A stretch of DNA of 64,000 bases, from positions 3,347,501-3,411,500 of the forward strand of contig NZ_CP116936.1 in assembly GCF_028475105.1 (NCBI RefSeq), written 5' to 3'. Below, in pieces: positions 1 through 7,927 of the stretch; position 1 is the stretch's first letter; the number at the start of each line of letters is the position of its first letter. The position numbers were made by a program, and so were the translations under genes. The DNA comes from Micromonospora sp. LH3U1. Lineage in GTDB: Bacteria; Actinomycetota; Actinomycetes; Mycobacteriales; Micromonosporaceae. A model generated the notes under the pieces. The model was not told the DNA's origin and made no database searches. It saw only the letters and a program-made list of their open reading frames with translations.

Positions 1-356
1 ACTGCTCGTCCACCGGCAGGTCGACGAGGTAGTGCAGGGCAAGGGCTTGTCGCTGCCCCTCGGGCAGCCCGCGCAGCGCGGCGAGCGGTCGGCGGCGGGC
101 CGATTCGACGCAACAGCCGATCGAGTACGCGCCGACGCCGGTATCGACTACGGGCCTCGTTCACCGCGACGCGGCGCAGCCACGCCTCCGGGTTCTCCAG
201 CTCGGCCAAACGCCTCGGTGCGGCCAGCGCCTTGGTGAATGCCTCCTGGACCGCCTCCTGCGCCTCGTTCAGATCGCCGGTCACCGCGTACAGCTGGACC
301 ACCAGGCGTCGGAAACAGCCAGCGTAGAGCCGGGAGATCAAATCACCGTCAGACAC
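1..356 (-). pseudogene. ECF (SigE-like) RNA polymerase sigma factor, partial, frame apparently broken
   Basis: The reverse strand encodes the start of an extracytoplasmic-function sigma factor and runs off the left edge. A GTG at 356 preceded by a G-rich ribosome site opens a region-2 sequence (helices around VTGDLNEAQEAVQEAF and NPEAWLRRVAVNEARSR). After RRIGPPPT, near position 90, the family-like sequence continues as LAALRGLPEGQRQALALHY, but in a frame shifted by one base, and the linker normally found between the two parts is missing. This looks like a small frame-breaking deletion rather than natural divergence, because third-position GC stays high in both pieces. A sequencing error is the alternative. 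The rest of region 4 lies outside the window. Confidence 0.6.
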
Positions 357-470
357 CGTCACCCCCCTCTTCCCACCAATCCCACCAACGGGGAGGGGGG
401 AAGGTTCCGGTGAGCGACCCGATAATGTCGGTCCGGCTCGATGGCGGAGGGGCCGACCAGGTCAGTCGGG

Positions 471-485
471 GCATACTCGGTATGC
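471..485. promoter_or_regulatory. Perfect inverted repeat overlapping a candidate -10 box
   Basis: GCATAC-TCG-GTATGC is a perfect six-base-arm palindrome. It contains TATGCT (481-486), which sits about 8 bases before the ATG at 494 and could be the -10 of a leaderless transcript. The position suggests a repressor operator. Arms of this type resemble PadR-family sites, but no PadR gene is adjacent, so the regulator is unknown. Confidence 0.4.
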
Positions 486-493
486 TCTGCGGC

Positions 494-1117
494 ATGCGAC
501 CTGGTGACCGCACGGTGGCGCTCGCCTCCGTGGTGGGCGGATTCCTGCTCGGCTTTCTCGACTTCTGCTGGATCAAGTGGCTGCCGTTCCCCCTCGCCGA
601 ACTCGGCAACTCCACCGCGACCTGGGCGGTCGCTGCCTTCTTCTTCGGGTACTGGGTGCGGTCCGGGTGGCTGCGTTCGGCACTCGGTGCCGCCGTTCTG
701 CTCGTCGTCGCGGTGCCCAGCTACTACCTCGCGGCGGCGCTCCTGCAGGGCGACGACCTCGCGGTGCTCTGGGCACCGTCGTCGCTGGTCTGGATGTTCT
801 TCGGCGTGCTCGCCGGAGTGGTCTTCGGCACCGGCGGGACGTGGGCGCGTGGTGAGGGGTGGCGGCAGGTCGTCGGGGTCGCGCTGCCGGCCGCCGTGTT
901 CTTCGAGGAGGCGGCCCGGTTCGCCGGCAAGGCGACCGACCCCGACTACGGGGCCGGCGCGTGGTGGAACGTGGCCATCGACTGTGCGCTGGGCCTGCTG
1001 ATCGTGGTGCTGACCGGCGGGTCGCCTCGTCGGCGGGGGCTCGCCGTCGCGATGGCCGTGCCACTGGCCGGCGCGATTCTGGTGAGCTTCGCGCTGGCCA
1101 GCGGGACTGTCTCGTAG
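494..1117 (+). CDS. DUF6518-like multi-pass membrane protein
   Basis: A 207-residue very hydrophobic protein with about six predicted membrane segments (for example TVALASVVGGFLLGFLDFCW and LVWMFFGVLAGVVFGTGG) and short polar links. It resembles the small DUF6518 membrane family, whose function is unknown. I start it at the ATG at 494 because the upstream in-frame extension uses rare ATA codons and overlaps a palindromic operator. A GTG at 410 with a good ribosome site is the main alternative and would add 28 residues. It is divergent from the sigma-factor gene at the edge. Confidence 0.6.
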   Translation: MRPGDRTVALASVVGGFLLGFLDFCWIKWLPFPLAELGNSTATWAVAAFFFGYWVRSGWLRSALGAAVLLVVAVPSYYLAAALLQGDDLAVLWAPSSLVWMFFGVLAGVVFGTGGTWARGEGWRQVVGVALPAAVFFEEAARFAGKATDPDYGAGAWWNVAIDCALGLLIVVLTGGSPRRRGLAVAMAVPLAGAILVSFALASGTVS

Positions 1118-1126
1118 GCCGGTGCC

Positions 1127-1624
1127 TCAGTACGGCAGGTCGATGCCCTGGCGGCGGGCGAACTCGCGGTGGGCGGTGACTACCGTGTCGATGAAGTAGG
1201 CGGCCATCTCGTCGGCGCGCAGCACCCGGGTCGTCTCGACCTTGAAGTTCTCGTCGCAGTAGTGCTCGGCTGAGCTGACGCCCGGCTGCGCCACGAGAGC
1301 GTCCCGGAGGAAATCCACGGGCTCGTCCCCGGTGTCGACGATGAACTTGACGCCGTCGCCGAAGCTCAACTCCCAGTGCAGCCCGTCGTCAGTGCCGACC
1401 CAGAGTTGGCGGCAGAGCGCGGCGCTGCTCTGGGCGAAAGCCTCCCGCATCGCGCTGTCGTCCGAGCAGATCGCCGGCAGGACGCTCGGGGTGCGGCCGA
1501 TGGCCGCGGCGACCGGGGGGAAGCCGGCGAGTCGGTCGACACGGTAGAAGAAGTAGCCCGGGGTGTTGGTGGGGTCCTCGGACTCGACGCCCGGCACCGC
1601 GTACGCGGGTGGTTCAGAGGTCAT
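1127..1624 (-). CDS. Candidate immunity protein for the upstream toxin-like gene
   Basis: A 165-residue soluble protein of no family I recognise, with no signal peptide or membrane segment. It contains an alternating hydrophobic/acidic pattern (LHWELSFGDGVKFIVDTGDE) and an acidic overall charge. I start it at the ATG at 1624, preceded by AAGGA at a spacing of 10; an in-frame ATG at 1642 is possible. It lies 68 bases downstream of, and on the same strand as, a large secreted protein with pre-toxin and nuclease-like C-terminal regions. That order (toxin, then small cytosolic gene) is the standard layout of polymorphic toxin-immunity loci. The immunity role is inferred from position only. Confidence 0.5.
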   Translation of the reverse strand: MTSEPPAYAVPGVESEDPTNTPGYFFYRVDRLAGFPPVAAAIGRTPSVLPAICSDDSAMREAFAQSSAALCRQLWVGTDDGLHWELSFGDGVKFIVDTGDEPVDFLRDALVAQPGVSSAEHYCDENFKVETTRVLRADEMAAYFIDTVVTAHREFARRQGIDLPY

Positions 1625-1692
1625 GGGTTCGTGGTCCTTCATGGTGAACGCGTCGGGGGCCGGGCTGGCGGCCCGGCCCCGACGGGACCCGG

Positions 1693-3984
1693 CTAGCTCA
1701 GCGGGAAGTGGATGGTGAAGGGGATGTTGTTCTTCTTCAGACAATCGAGCACAAGATCCGACGGCCCGAGTGAGTTATACCCATCATGTGGCATGAAGTG
1801 CCACTGGGCTCCCTTGATCTTTGTGTTTCGGAACTGCGGGTTAATTTTGTTGTCCCTCAGGATCTTCTCCTGGTTGGCCGGGTCGGAGTACCACTTGTCC
1901 TCATCGCACTGGATGAGGTTGTGGCGGTCATGTTCGGTCGGGACGCCGGTCTTGACCTCGTGGACGACCCAGCCTTCGGGGGTGTGCTCGCCATAGTCGG
2001 CCGACCGGCCGCTGGGCTCGAACTGCCCTGGCTCACCGGCCTGCCTCAGCCAGAGCTGGGGCTGGCCGCGAGTGGTGTCCTGACGGTAGCCCATGAGTTC
2101 GTCGACGAAGATGTTCTGACCGTCCCTACTGCCCGTGGCCCACCTGACGTTGGGTCCGGGGACGTGCAGGTTCTGTCCGTTGCTGCCCACCGCCTTGAGC
2201 GCGAAGTGGATCTTCTGGAGGTCGGTGCGCTCACCACTCAGCAGCCGATTGAAGTTGCTCTTACTGACTCTTCCGGCGGCGGCTGCTGCCAGACCCTCCG
2301 GTTCGACGAGAGCTGCCCAGACCTCCGGCATGATGAGCTCGTAGGTGAGCTCCTTGACGGTGTCGGGGATCTTGTCGTACTTGGCCACGAACCGGGCCGC
2401 CGGGGTGAGGCGGTGGGTGTATTTGAGGACGAACTTCGCGACCTTGGCGGGGAGAGCGACCGCGTCACCGACGTAGGGGACGACGCCGAGGATGCTGAGA
2501 CCCGCACTGACCCACTCGCCGTGGATGAGGGCGGCGATCGTGTCGCGGATGTCGGCGAGCCCGCCGAGGATCCAGCCGACGACCGGGATGACGCTCAGCC
2601 CGCCGCTACACAGGTTGCCGGCGAGCCACGCCATCGAGTCCTTCTCGGCGAAGTCACCGGCGAACATGCCGAGCAGGAAGTCGGAAACGTACGTCCACTT
2701 GCTGATCTGCTCGTCGACTCGGCCAGGGTCGAGGCCCTGGGAGTCGGCGTTGGCGACCTCGTAGTCGTCGCGTAGACCATCCCCGTCGGTGTCCTGAACA
2801 CGCGGGTTGATCGAGAGGTCGTCCTCAGTGAAGTCCGAGAGCCCGTCGCCGTCGGTGTCGACGTTGTTGGGATCGGTGAGGCCGTCCTCCTCCACGAGGT
2901 CCGGCAGGCCGTCGCCGTCGGTGTCGGTGTCCGTCGGGTTGGGGACGATCGGCGGGACGTCGCCGGGTGCCGGCGGAGCGCGGGGCTGGTCAGCCACGAG
3001 CGGATTGCTGCCCTGAGCCACCTCGGCACCGTCAGTGGCACCGTCGCCGTCGGTGTCCGGGTCGGTGGGCGACGTGCCGATCCGCTGCTCGTCGAGGTTG
3101 GTGAGCCCGTCGCCGTCGACGTCCTCCGCGCCGTCGGCGACCGCGTCCTGATCGGTGTCGACCGCGTTGGGTCGGGTCCAGCCGGCCAACTCGGTGATCT
3201 CGAACTTGTCGGTCAACCCGTCACCGTCGGAGTCGACCAGCAGCGGGCTCGACCCGAACCGAAGCTCCACCCCGTCGACGACCCCGTCGCCATCGTGGTC
3301 GCCGCCGTAGGTGATGCCCAGCCGGGTCAACACGCGGAAGCCGCTGGCCCAGGCTTTCGACGCGTGGACCGTCGCCGGCTCCGGGTTGGCCTTGACCAGC
3401 ATCGTGTCGGCCTTGGCCAGGCTGGCCTTGGCCGCATCCAGATCCGCGAACGCCTCAGTCAGCCCCGCTGGGGCGGGCGCGGGTGGTGGACTGGCCCGGA
3501 ACGGCCCGATCGTCGCCTCGGCATCCTGGATCGCGGCGTCCGCCAGCAGGCGCAACCCGGACAGGGTCTCCACCAGCGCAACCACATGTGCCTGCTCGGC
3601 CTCGCCGTTGGGCGGGCTGGCACCAGAGAGCCGACTCTTGAGGAACGATTCCAGATGCTGGAGGTTGTCGAACGCCGTCGCACCGTCGGTGGCGCTCTTG
3701 AGTCGGGCGCCGTCGAAATACCGGCTCTCGACGTCCGCCAGCACCGGGGCGATCCGCCGGTCTCCCAACCCGCCGTCCACGTACGGCCGCAGCGCCTGGA
3801 GGGACTCGGTGATGTAGACCTTGGCGTCGCGGGTGTACTTGGCGGTGGGGATCTTGGCGACCTCCACCTCCCACAGGCGTTTCTCTCCTGCCGACGCCGG
3901 GGCGGCGGCGAGCGCCACCTGTGCGACGACCAGTGCCGCAACCGCAGCGGCAAGTCTTGAGCGCAATCGTCTTCTGTGCCTCAC
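1693..3984 (-). CDS. Secreted TSP3-repeat protein with polymorphic-toxin architecture and putative nuclease C-terminus
   Basis: A 763-residue protein. Residues 1-33 form a Sec signal peptide ending APASA. Residues about 40-225 are helical. About 229-420 hold seven or so thrombospondin type-3 calcium-binding repeats (DxDxDGxxD units such as DTDGDGLPDLVEE). About 429-535 is a hydrophobic Gly/Pro-rich stretch (GLSVIPVVGWILGGLADIRD, LSILGVVPYVGDAV) typical of the pre-toxin region of polymorphic toxins. The C-terminal 190 residues contain GWVVHEVKTG followed by conserved Q and D, which could be the ExK core of a PD-(D/E)xK nuclease. The start is GTG 3984, placed five bases after GGAGG; the GTG at 3990 overlaps the ribosome site. 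Families say how such proteins act in contact-dependent antagonism; the enzymatic activity here is inference. Confidence 0.7.
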   Translation of the reverse strand: MRHRRRLRSRLAAAVAALVVAQVALAAAPASAGEKRLWEVEVAKIPTAKYTRDAKVYITESLQALRPYVDGGLGDRRIAPVLADVESRYFDGARLKSATDGATAFDNLQHLESFLKSRLSGASPPNGEAEQAHVVALVETLSGLRLLADAAIQDAEATIGPFRASPPPAPAPAGLTEAFADLDAAKASLAKADTMLVKANPEPATVHASKAWASGFRVLTRLGITYGGDHDGDGVVDGVELRFGSSPLLVDSDGDGLTDKFEITELAGWTRPNAVDTDQDAVADGAEDVDGDGLTNLDEQRIGTSPTDPDTDGDGATDGAEVAQGSNPLVADQPRAPPAPGDVPPIVPNPTDTDTDGDGLPDLVEEDGLTDPNNVDTDGDGLSDFTEDDLSINPRVQDTDGDGLRDDYEVANADSQGLDPGRVDEQISKWTYVSDFLLGMFAGDFAEKDSMAWLAGNLCSGGLSVIPVVGWILGGLADIRDTIAALIHGEWVSAGLSILGVVPYVGDAVALPAKVAKFVLKYTHRLTPAARFVAKYDKIPDTVKELTYELIMPEVWAALVEPEGLAAAAAGRVSKSNFNRLLSGERTDLQKIHFALKAVGSNGQNLHVPGPNVRWATGSRDGQNIFVDELMGYRQDTTRGQPQLWLRQAGEPGQFEPSGRSADYGEHTPEGWVVHEVKTGVPTEHDRHNLIQCDEDKWYSDPANQEKILRDNKINPQFRNTKIKGAQWHFMPHDGYNSLGPSDLVLDCLKKNNIPFTIHFPLS

Positions 3985-4112
3985 CGACACCTCCGTCTAT
4001 GCGTACCGAACAAGATTTCGTTACGGTATCCACAGGCATTGATGATCGAGGTCCCGCCGGAATTAGTCGCCTATTAATGCACGGCTATATCTATGGCGGG
4101 TTAAAGCGGCAT

Positions 4113-4154
4113 CCGCTGCTGCTCGATATGGCAGCCGATCGCGAGCGGCAGCGG
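4113..4154 (-). terminator. Hairpin after the DsbA-family gene
   Basis: Arms 4113-4125 and 4142-4154 pair over 13 bases with a single mismatch and a 16-base loop, immediately after the stop of the leftward dsbA-like gene. There is no clear U-tract, which is usual in high-GC actinobacteria. Confidence 0.4.
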
Positions 4155-4155
4155 T

Positions 4156-4875
4156 TCAGAGGGCGCGGTCGGGTACCGCGCACCCGTCCGGGGCGCACAT
4201 GCCCTCGGCGTCACCGACAACCGGCAGCGGCTGCGGCGTGGGATGGCTCTCGGCCCACGCCTTGGCGATGACCGCGAGCAGGTCGTCGAGGCCGATGGCC
4301 CCGGGAACGGCGAAACGGCCATCGAACACGAGGAACGGCGCGCCGCGAGCCCCGAGGCGCTGTGCCTCGCGCTGGTCGGCCGCCACGCGGGCCCGGTAGC
4401 GGCGGCTACGCAGGGCCTCGGCCGCCCCGGCGCGGTCCAGGCCCACCTCGGCGGCGAAGTCGAGGACCTCCCCGGCAGTCCACAGCTTGCGGGCCTGCCC
4501 GAAGTGCGCGCGGAACATCGCCGTCCAGATCTCGCCGCCGCGGCCCTGGTCGGTCGCGTACGCGAGCAGCTCGTGGGCCAGGTCGGTGGGACCGAGCGTG
4601 CGGTCGACCGCGTGGTAGGGCGTCAGGCCCTCCGCCTTCGCGGCCCGCTCGATCGGCCGCAGGACCCGGTCGACGGTCGTCGCGGGGGCCCCGGCCATCG
4701 TGATCAGCTCCCGTTGACTGACACCCTCACGGGGCAGGTCGGGGTGTAGCTGGAACGACCGGTGGATCACCTGCACCTGGTCGCCATCCGGGAACTGGTC
4801 CAGGGCCTGGTGGAGCCGGTGATCCATCAGCCCGCAGTACGGGCAGACGATGTCCGACCAGAACTCGATCTTCAT
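4156..4875 (-). CDS. DsbA-family (FrnE-like) thiol-disulfide oxidoreductase
   Basis: A 239-residue cytoplasmic DsbA-fold protein of the FrnE type. The N-terminus reads MKIEFWSDIVCPYCGLMDH with a CPYC redox motif on the first helix, then the helical insertion, and the cis-Pro region GAPFLVFDGRFAVPGA. A CAPDGC cysteine pair lies near the C-terminus. The family carries out thiol-disulfide exchange or isomerisation, some members acting in oxidative stress. There is no signal peptide. The start at 4875 has GGAGGA five bases upstream. It is divergent from an HxlR regulator, a common pairing in which the regulator senses redox or electrophile stress; that link is inferred. Confidence 0.85.
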   Translation of the reverse strand: MKIEFWSDIVCPYCGLMDHRLHQALDQFPDGDQVQVIHRSFQLHPDLPREGVSQRELITMAGAPATTVDRVLRPIERAAKAEGLTPYHAVDRTLGPTDLAHELLAYATDQGRGGEIWTAMFRAHFGQARKLWTAGEVLDFAAEVGLDRAGAAEALRSRRYRARVAADQREAQRLGARGAPFLVFDGRFAVPGAIGLDDLLAVIAKAWAESHPTPQPLPVVGDAEGMCAPDGCAVPDRAL

Positions 4876-4905
4876 GGCGCTCCTCCTCATTTCTCACTAG
4901 CTGTT

Positions 4906-4967
4906 CGTAGCAACATCATGCATTAGATTTGGAGAGCCACAAAAGGTACATTCATGTGCGTAGCAAC
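4906..4967. promoter_or_regulatory. Direct repeat CGTAGCAAC in the dsbA/hxlR divergent promoter
   Basis: CGTAGCAAC occurs at 4906-4914 and again at 4959-4967 in the AT-richer gap between the divergent genes. HxlR-family regulators bind direct repeats, so these are plausible operator half-sites. The second copy lies upstream of the chosen hxlR start at 4990. Confidence 0.35.
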
Positions 4968-4989
4968 GGCTGACGGAGGAGTGGCGGGT

Positions 4990-5421
4990 ATGAGCGCGGA
5001 GGATCTTCGACGGAGGCGCACCAACGTCCGGGCGAACGTCCGGGCCGCGCCGGGGCCCTGTGCGCACTGGAACGACGAAGACGCCGATTTCATCCGCGAG
5101 GTCCTGGACCTCGTCGGCGACAAGTGGAGCGTGTTGATCATCGGTACGCTCGCCGACGGCCCCGTCCGCTACTCGAACCTGGGCGACGCAATCCCCGGCA
5201 TCTCTCAGCGCATGCTCACGCTGACCTTGAAGCACCTGCAGCGCACCGGCCTCGTCACCCGGACCTCCTATCCCGAAGTCCCGCCCCGCGTCGAGTACGC
5301 CCTCACCGAACTGGGCACGTCACTGCTCTCCACCGTCCTGGCCCTGGCAGCCTGGTCCGCCGACCATCATGCCGAGATCCGCCGCCATCAGACGGAGTAC
5401 GACAACGTCACGAGGAGCTAG
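4990..5421 (+). CDS. HxlR-family winged-helix transcriptional regulator
   Basis: A 143-residue protein with the HxlR/MarR-like core: a PCAHW segment with the N-terminal Cys, then LDLVGDKWSVLIIGTLADGP, YSNLGDAIPGISQRMLTLTL (recognition helix) and the wing VEYALTELG. Family members are small dimeric regulators of redox or catabolic genes and often respond through the N-terminal Cys. The start at ATG 4990 has GGAGG ten bases upstream; an in-frame ATG at 4954 overlaps a putative operator repeat and is less likely. It is transcribed away from the DsbA-like gene, which is its most likely target. Confidence 0.85.
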   Translation: MSAEDLRRRRTNVRANVRAAPGPCAHWNDEDADFIREVLDLVGDKWSVLIIGTLADGPVRYSNLGDAIPGISQRMLTLTLKHLQRTGLVTRTSYPEVPPRVEYALTELGTSLLSTVLALAAWSADHHAEIRRHQTEYDNVTRS

Positions 5422-5448
5422 CGCACGGGCGCGCCGATCTACGTCAGA

Positions 5449-6525
5449 TCATTCGAAGAACTTGATGCTGAATCCGGTGTCGCTCGTTGGGCCGGGCACG
5501 TTGGCGCGGCGGTAGGTGGTGGTGCCCCACCAGCAGAAGGTGCCCGTGTACCAGTAGCGGTTCGCCCAGGAGTACGGGGTGCCCTTGGGTACGGCGTGGA
5601 ACATCAGCGGGAACCTCGGCCCGGCGGGTGGGCTCGTGGCGATGTCGCCGTTGAGCAGCACGAAGCTGTGGTGGCCGGGCCCGTTCACGTACAGGGTGGG
5701 ATCCCAGCCGGCCATCATGGTGGCTCGGTTCGAGCCGAACAGGCAGCCGTTCGACTTGTACCAGTCCCACACGTACGTCGGGTCGCCGCCGGCTCGCAAT
5801 CGCAGGTCGGCGAGGCAGTACTGGTCACTCCAGCTGCCGTTGGCGGAGTAGACGATGTGGAGTTGCCCGTTCGGGTCCTTGATCGCCTCGGGGGACTCGT
5901 TGATGAACGGGTTGCCGACGACGCGCTCCCAGCTCTCCCGTGGTTGGGAGATGATGTAGCGGTTGCCGGTCGGGGTGAGCGGGTCGCTCATCCGGCTGAG
6001 GTAGATGTTCTGTTCGATGTTGGTGTCGCCGGCCCATCCCGACCAGACGAACCACCGCTGCCCGTTGAAGGTGAACAGGCTGCCGTCGATGGCCCACTTG
6101 CCGCCGGGCAGCGCGAGCAGCCTCTCGGCCGTGTAGCCGCTGGCCGGCGACGCCGAGTTGATCGCGTACATGCGGTGGGCGGTGCCGCGCCCGGCCGAGA
6201 AGTAGATGTAGTAGCGGCCACCATCGGTGACGATCTCCGGCGCCCAGACCTCACCGAGGTTGCGGGTGTCCGTCCAGACCTGCCGCGCGGGCGCGGCGGC
6301 CAGCCCGTCGGTTGATGATGCCTGCCGGACGGCGATCCCGCCGTTCAGCGACTGGACGGAGATGTAGGTGCCGCCGACGCGGATCACGCTCGGATCGGCG
6401 GCCCGCAAACTGGTCTGCCCGGCCGCCGCCGGCCCAGCACCGACAGTGGACAGGCCGGTGACGAGCACGGCGGTCAGCAGGACGGAGAGGAGCCGCGGGA
6501 GGGTTCGGTTACCGACTTTCACCAT
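5449..6525 (-). CDS. Secreted glycoside hydrolase family 43 (five-bladed propeller) enzyme
   Basis: A 358-residue exported enzyme. A Sec signal peptide (TLPRLLSVLLTAVLVTGL, cleavage near GPAAAG) is followed by a five-bladed beta-propeller. The three acidic residues of GH43 are visible: the general-base Asp in ADPSVIR, the pKa-modulating Asp in WAIDGSLF and the general-acid Glu in NESPEAIK. Family members cut arabinan, xylan side chains or related plant polysaccharides; the exact substrate cannot be read here. The start at 6525 has AAGGA seven bases upstream; the longer in-frame start at 6558 would put residues before the signal peptide. No carbohydrate-binding module is attached. It stands alone. 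Confidence 0.85.
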   Translation of the reverse strand: MVKVGNRTLPRLLSVLLTAVLVTGLSTVGAGPAAAGQTSLRAADPSVIRVGGTYISVQSLNGGIAVRQASSTDGLAAAPARQVWTDTRNLGEVWAPEIVTDGGRYYIYFSAGRGTAHRMYAINSASPASGYTAERLLALPGGKWAIDGSLFTFNGQRWFVWSGWAGDTNIEQNIYLSRMSDPLTPTGNRYIISQPRESWERVVGNPFINESPEAIKDPNGQLHIVYSANGSWSDQYCLADLRLRAGGDPTYVWDWYKSNGCLFGSNRATMMAGWDPTLYVNGPGHHSFVLLNGDIATSPPAGPRFPLMFHAVPKGTPYSWANRYWYTGTFCWWGTTTYRRANVPGPTSDTGFSIKFFE

Positions 6526-6598
6526 CGGGAATCCTTTCCTCGAAATGAGTGAGAGCAATCGAGGATCATAGATTAGTTCAAGGCGCAGGGGGTTCTGG

Positions 6599-7183
6599 TC
6601 ACAGCTGGGCGACGACGACCTTCGTGGCCTGGGCGATGAGGGCGTCGTCGGGGGAGGCGTCCTTCTCGTCGCGGCGGGACAGCACGGCGAGGACGATCGG
6701 GGCGCGGTTGGGAGGCCAGATCACGGCGATGTCGTTGCGGGTGCCGTACCCTCCGGTGCCAGTCTTGTCCCCGACCGCCCAGCCCTCGGGCACCCCGGCG
6801 CGGATCAGCGCCGCACCGGTGGTGTTGCCCTGCAGCCAACCGCGCAGAAGGTCGCGGTCCGCGGGCTCCAGGGCAACCCCGACGGTGTACGCCCGAAGGT
6901 CGCCCGCCAGGGCCCGCGCGGTGCTGGTGTCCCGCTTGTCACCCGGCGTCGCCTCGTTGAGTGCGGTCTCGTAACGGACGGCGTCGGTGACCGTGTCACC
7001 GACCTCACGCAGCTGCTTCTCGAACCCCTGCGGCCCTCCGAGGTGACGCAGCAGCAGGTTGCCAGCCGTGTTGTCGCTGTAGCGCACGGCGGCGTCGGCG
7101 AGGGCGGTGGTGCCGCCCAGGACCTCGGCGGTGTCACCGGCGCGGCATGCCCCCACCGAAACCAGGGTTGACGCTGCGGCCAC
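6599..7183 (-). pseudogene. Class A beta-lactamase remnant lacking the SxxK region
   Basis: A 194-residue frame keeps the second half of a class A beta-lactamase: RYSDN (Ser130 motif), YETALNE (Glu166 region) and DKTGTGG (the Lys-Thr-Gly box). The preceding sequence goes straight from a lipoprotein-like signal (STLVSVGAC) into [11 protein letters not shown], so roughly 90 residues that should carry the nucleophile motif SxxK are absent. The upstream codons extend the signal-like sequence but have no good start codon or ribosome site; GTG 7183 is only the first available. It cannot hydrolyse beta-lactams by the class A mechanism. The simplest reading is an internal in-frame deletion leaving a non-functional relic. 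Confidence 0.75.
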
Positions 7184-7232
7184 CGCTGCCGCCAGACGTC
7201 GTACAGAGGGGTAAAGCGCCGGCCGGGCGACG

Positions 7233-7865
7233 TCAGGCGCCGCGATCGGGTGCGGCCATGTCGCCCGTGCCGGGCGTGCCGTCGGCGAGCCCGTAGCGCA
7301 GGTAGACCGTGCCCTTGGGGTTGGCTACCGGCGGTTCGAGGAGCGTGAGGTTCGTGGGCACCGCGCCACCGTCGAACACCTTCTTGCCGACGCCGAGCAC
7401 GATCGGGTGCACCCAGAGGTCGAGACGGTCGAAGAGCTTCTCGCGCAAGAGGGTCTGCACCAGGTTCAGGCTCCCGACGACCTTCACGTGCTCGTGCCGG
7501 TCGCGGATCTCGCGCACCGCGCCGGCCAGATCCGGGCCGAGCTGCGAGGACCCGGCCCACGAGAGGTCGGGCCTGCCACGGGAGGCCACGTACTTCGGGA
7601 CGCTGTTGAAGAGCGTGGCGAACGCGTTGTCCGCGCCGCCCTCCTGGTGCGGCCAGTAGGCGGCGAAGATGTCATACGTCCGCCGGCCGAGCAGGAGAGC
7701 GTCCGTGCCCTCGTACGCGGCGAAGACCTGCGCCCCGGCGACCTCGTCCAGCAGGGGCGCCTGCCAGCCACCGAACGAGAACCCCGCCGGGTCCTCGTCG
7801 GGGCCGCCGGGCGCCTGCCCGACGAGGTCGAGGGTCGCGAACAGCTCGATGTGGATGTGGCCCAT
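7233..7865 (-). CDS. Dihydrofolate-reductase-fold (RibD C-terminal-like) reductase
   Basis: A 210-residue protein of the RibD C-terminal/DHFR-like family common in actinobacteria. Visible features are the N-terminal strand [15 protein letters not shown], the [16 protein letters not shown] nucleotide-binding segment, and the [12 protein letters not shown] and [15 protein letters not shown] motifs. Such proteins bind NADPH, but their substrates are generally unknown and they should not be called folate enzymes. GGGAG lies six bases before the ATG at 7865. A second member of this family is encoded at 17319-17900. Confidence 0.8.
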   Translation of the reverse strand: MGHIHIELFATLDLVGQAPGGPDEDPAGFSFGGWQAPLLDEVAGAQVFAAYEGTDALLLGRRTYDIFAAYWPHQEGGADNAFATLFNSVPKYVASRGRPDLSWAGSSQLGPDLAGAVREIRDRHEHVKVVGSLNLVQTLLREKLFDRLDLWVHPIVLGVGKKVFDGGAVPTNLTLLEPPVANPKGTVYLRYGLADGTPGTGDMAAPDRGA

Positions 7866-7927
7866 GCCCTACTCCCGATGAATTGGTCGTCTCCGTCGGG
7901 AGAGTAGACCGGTCGGCACCGACAAAC

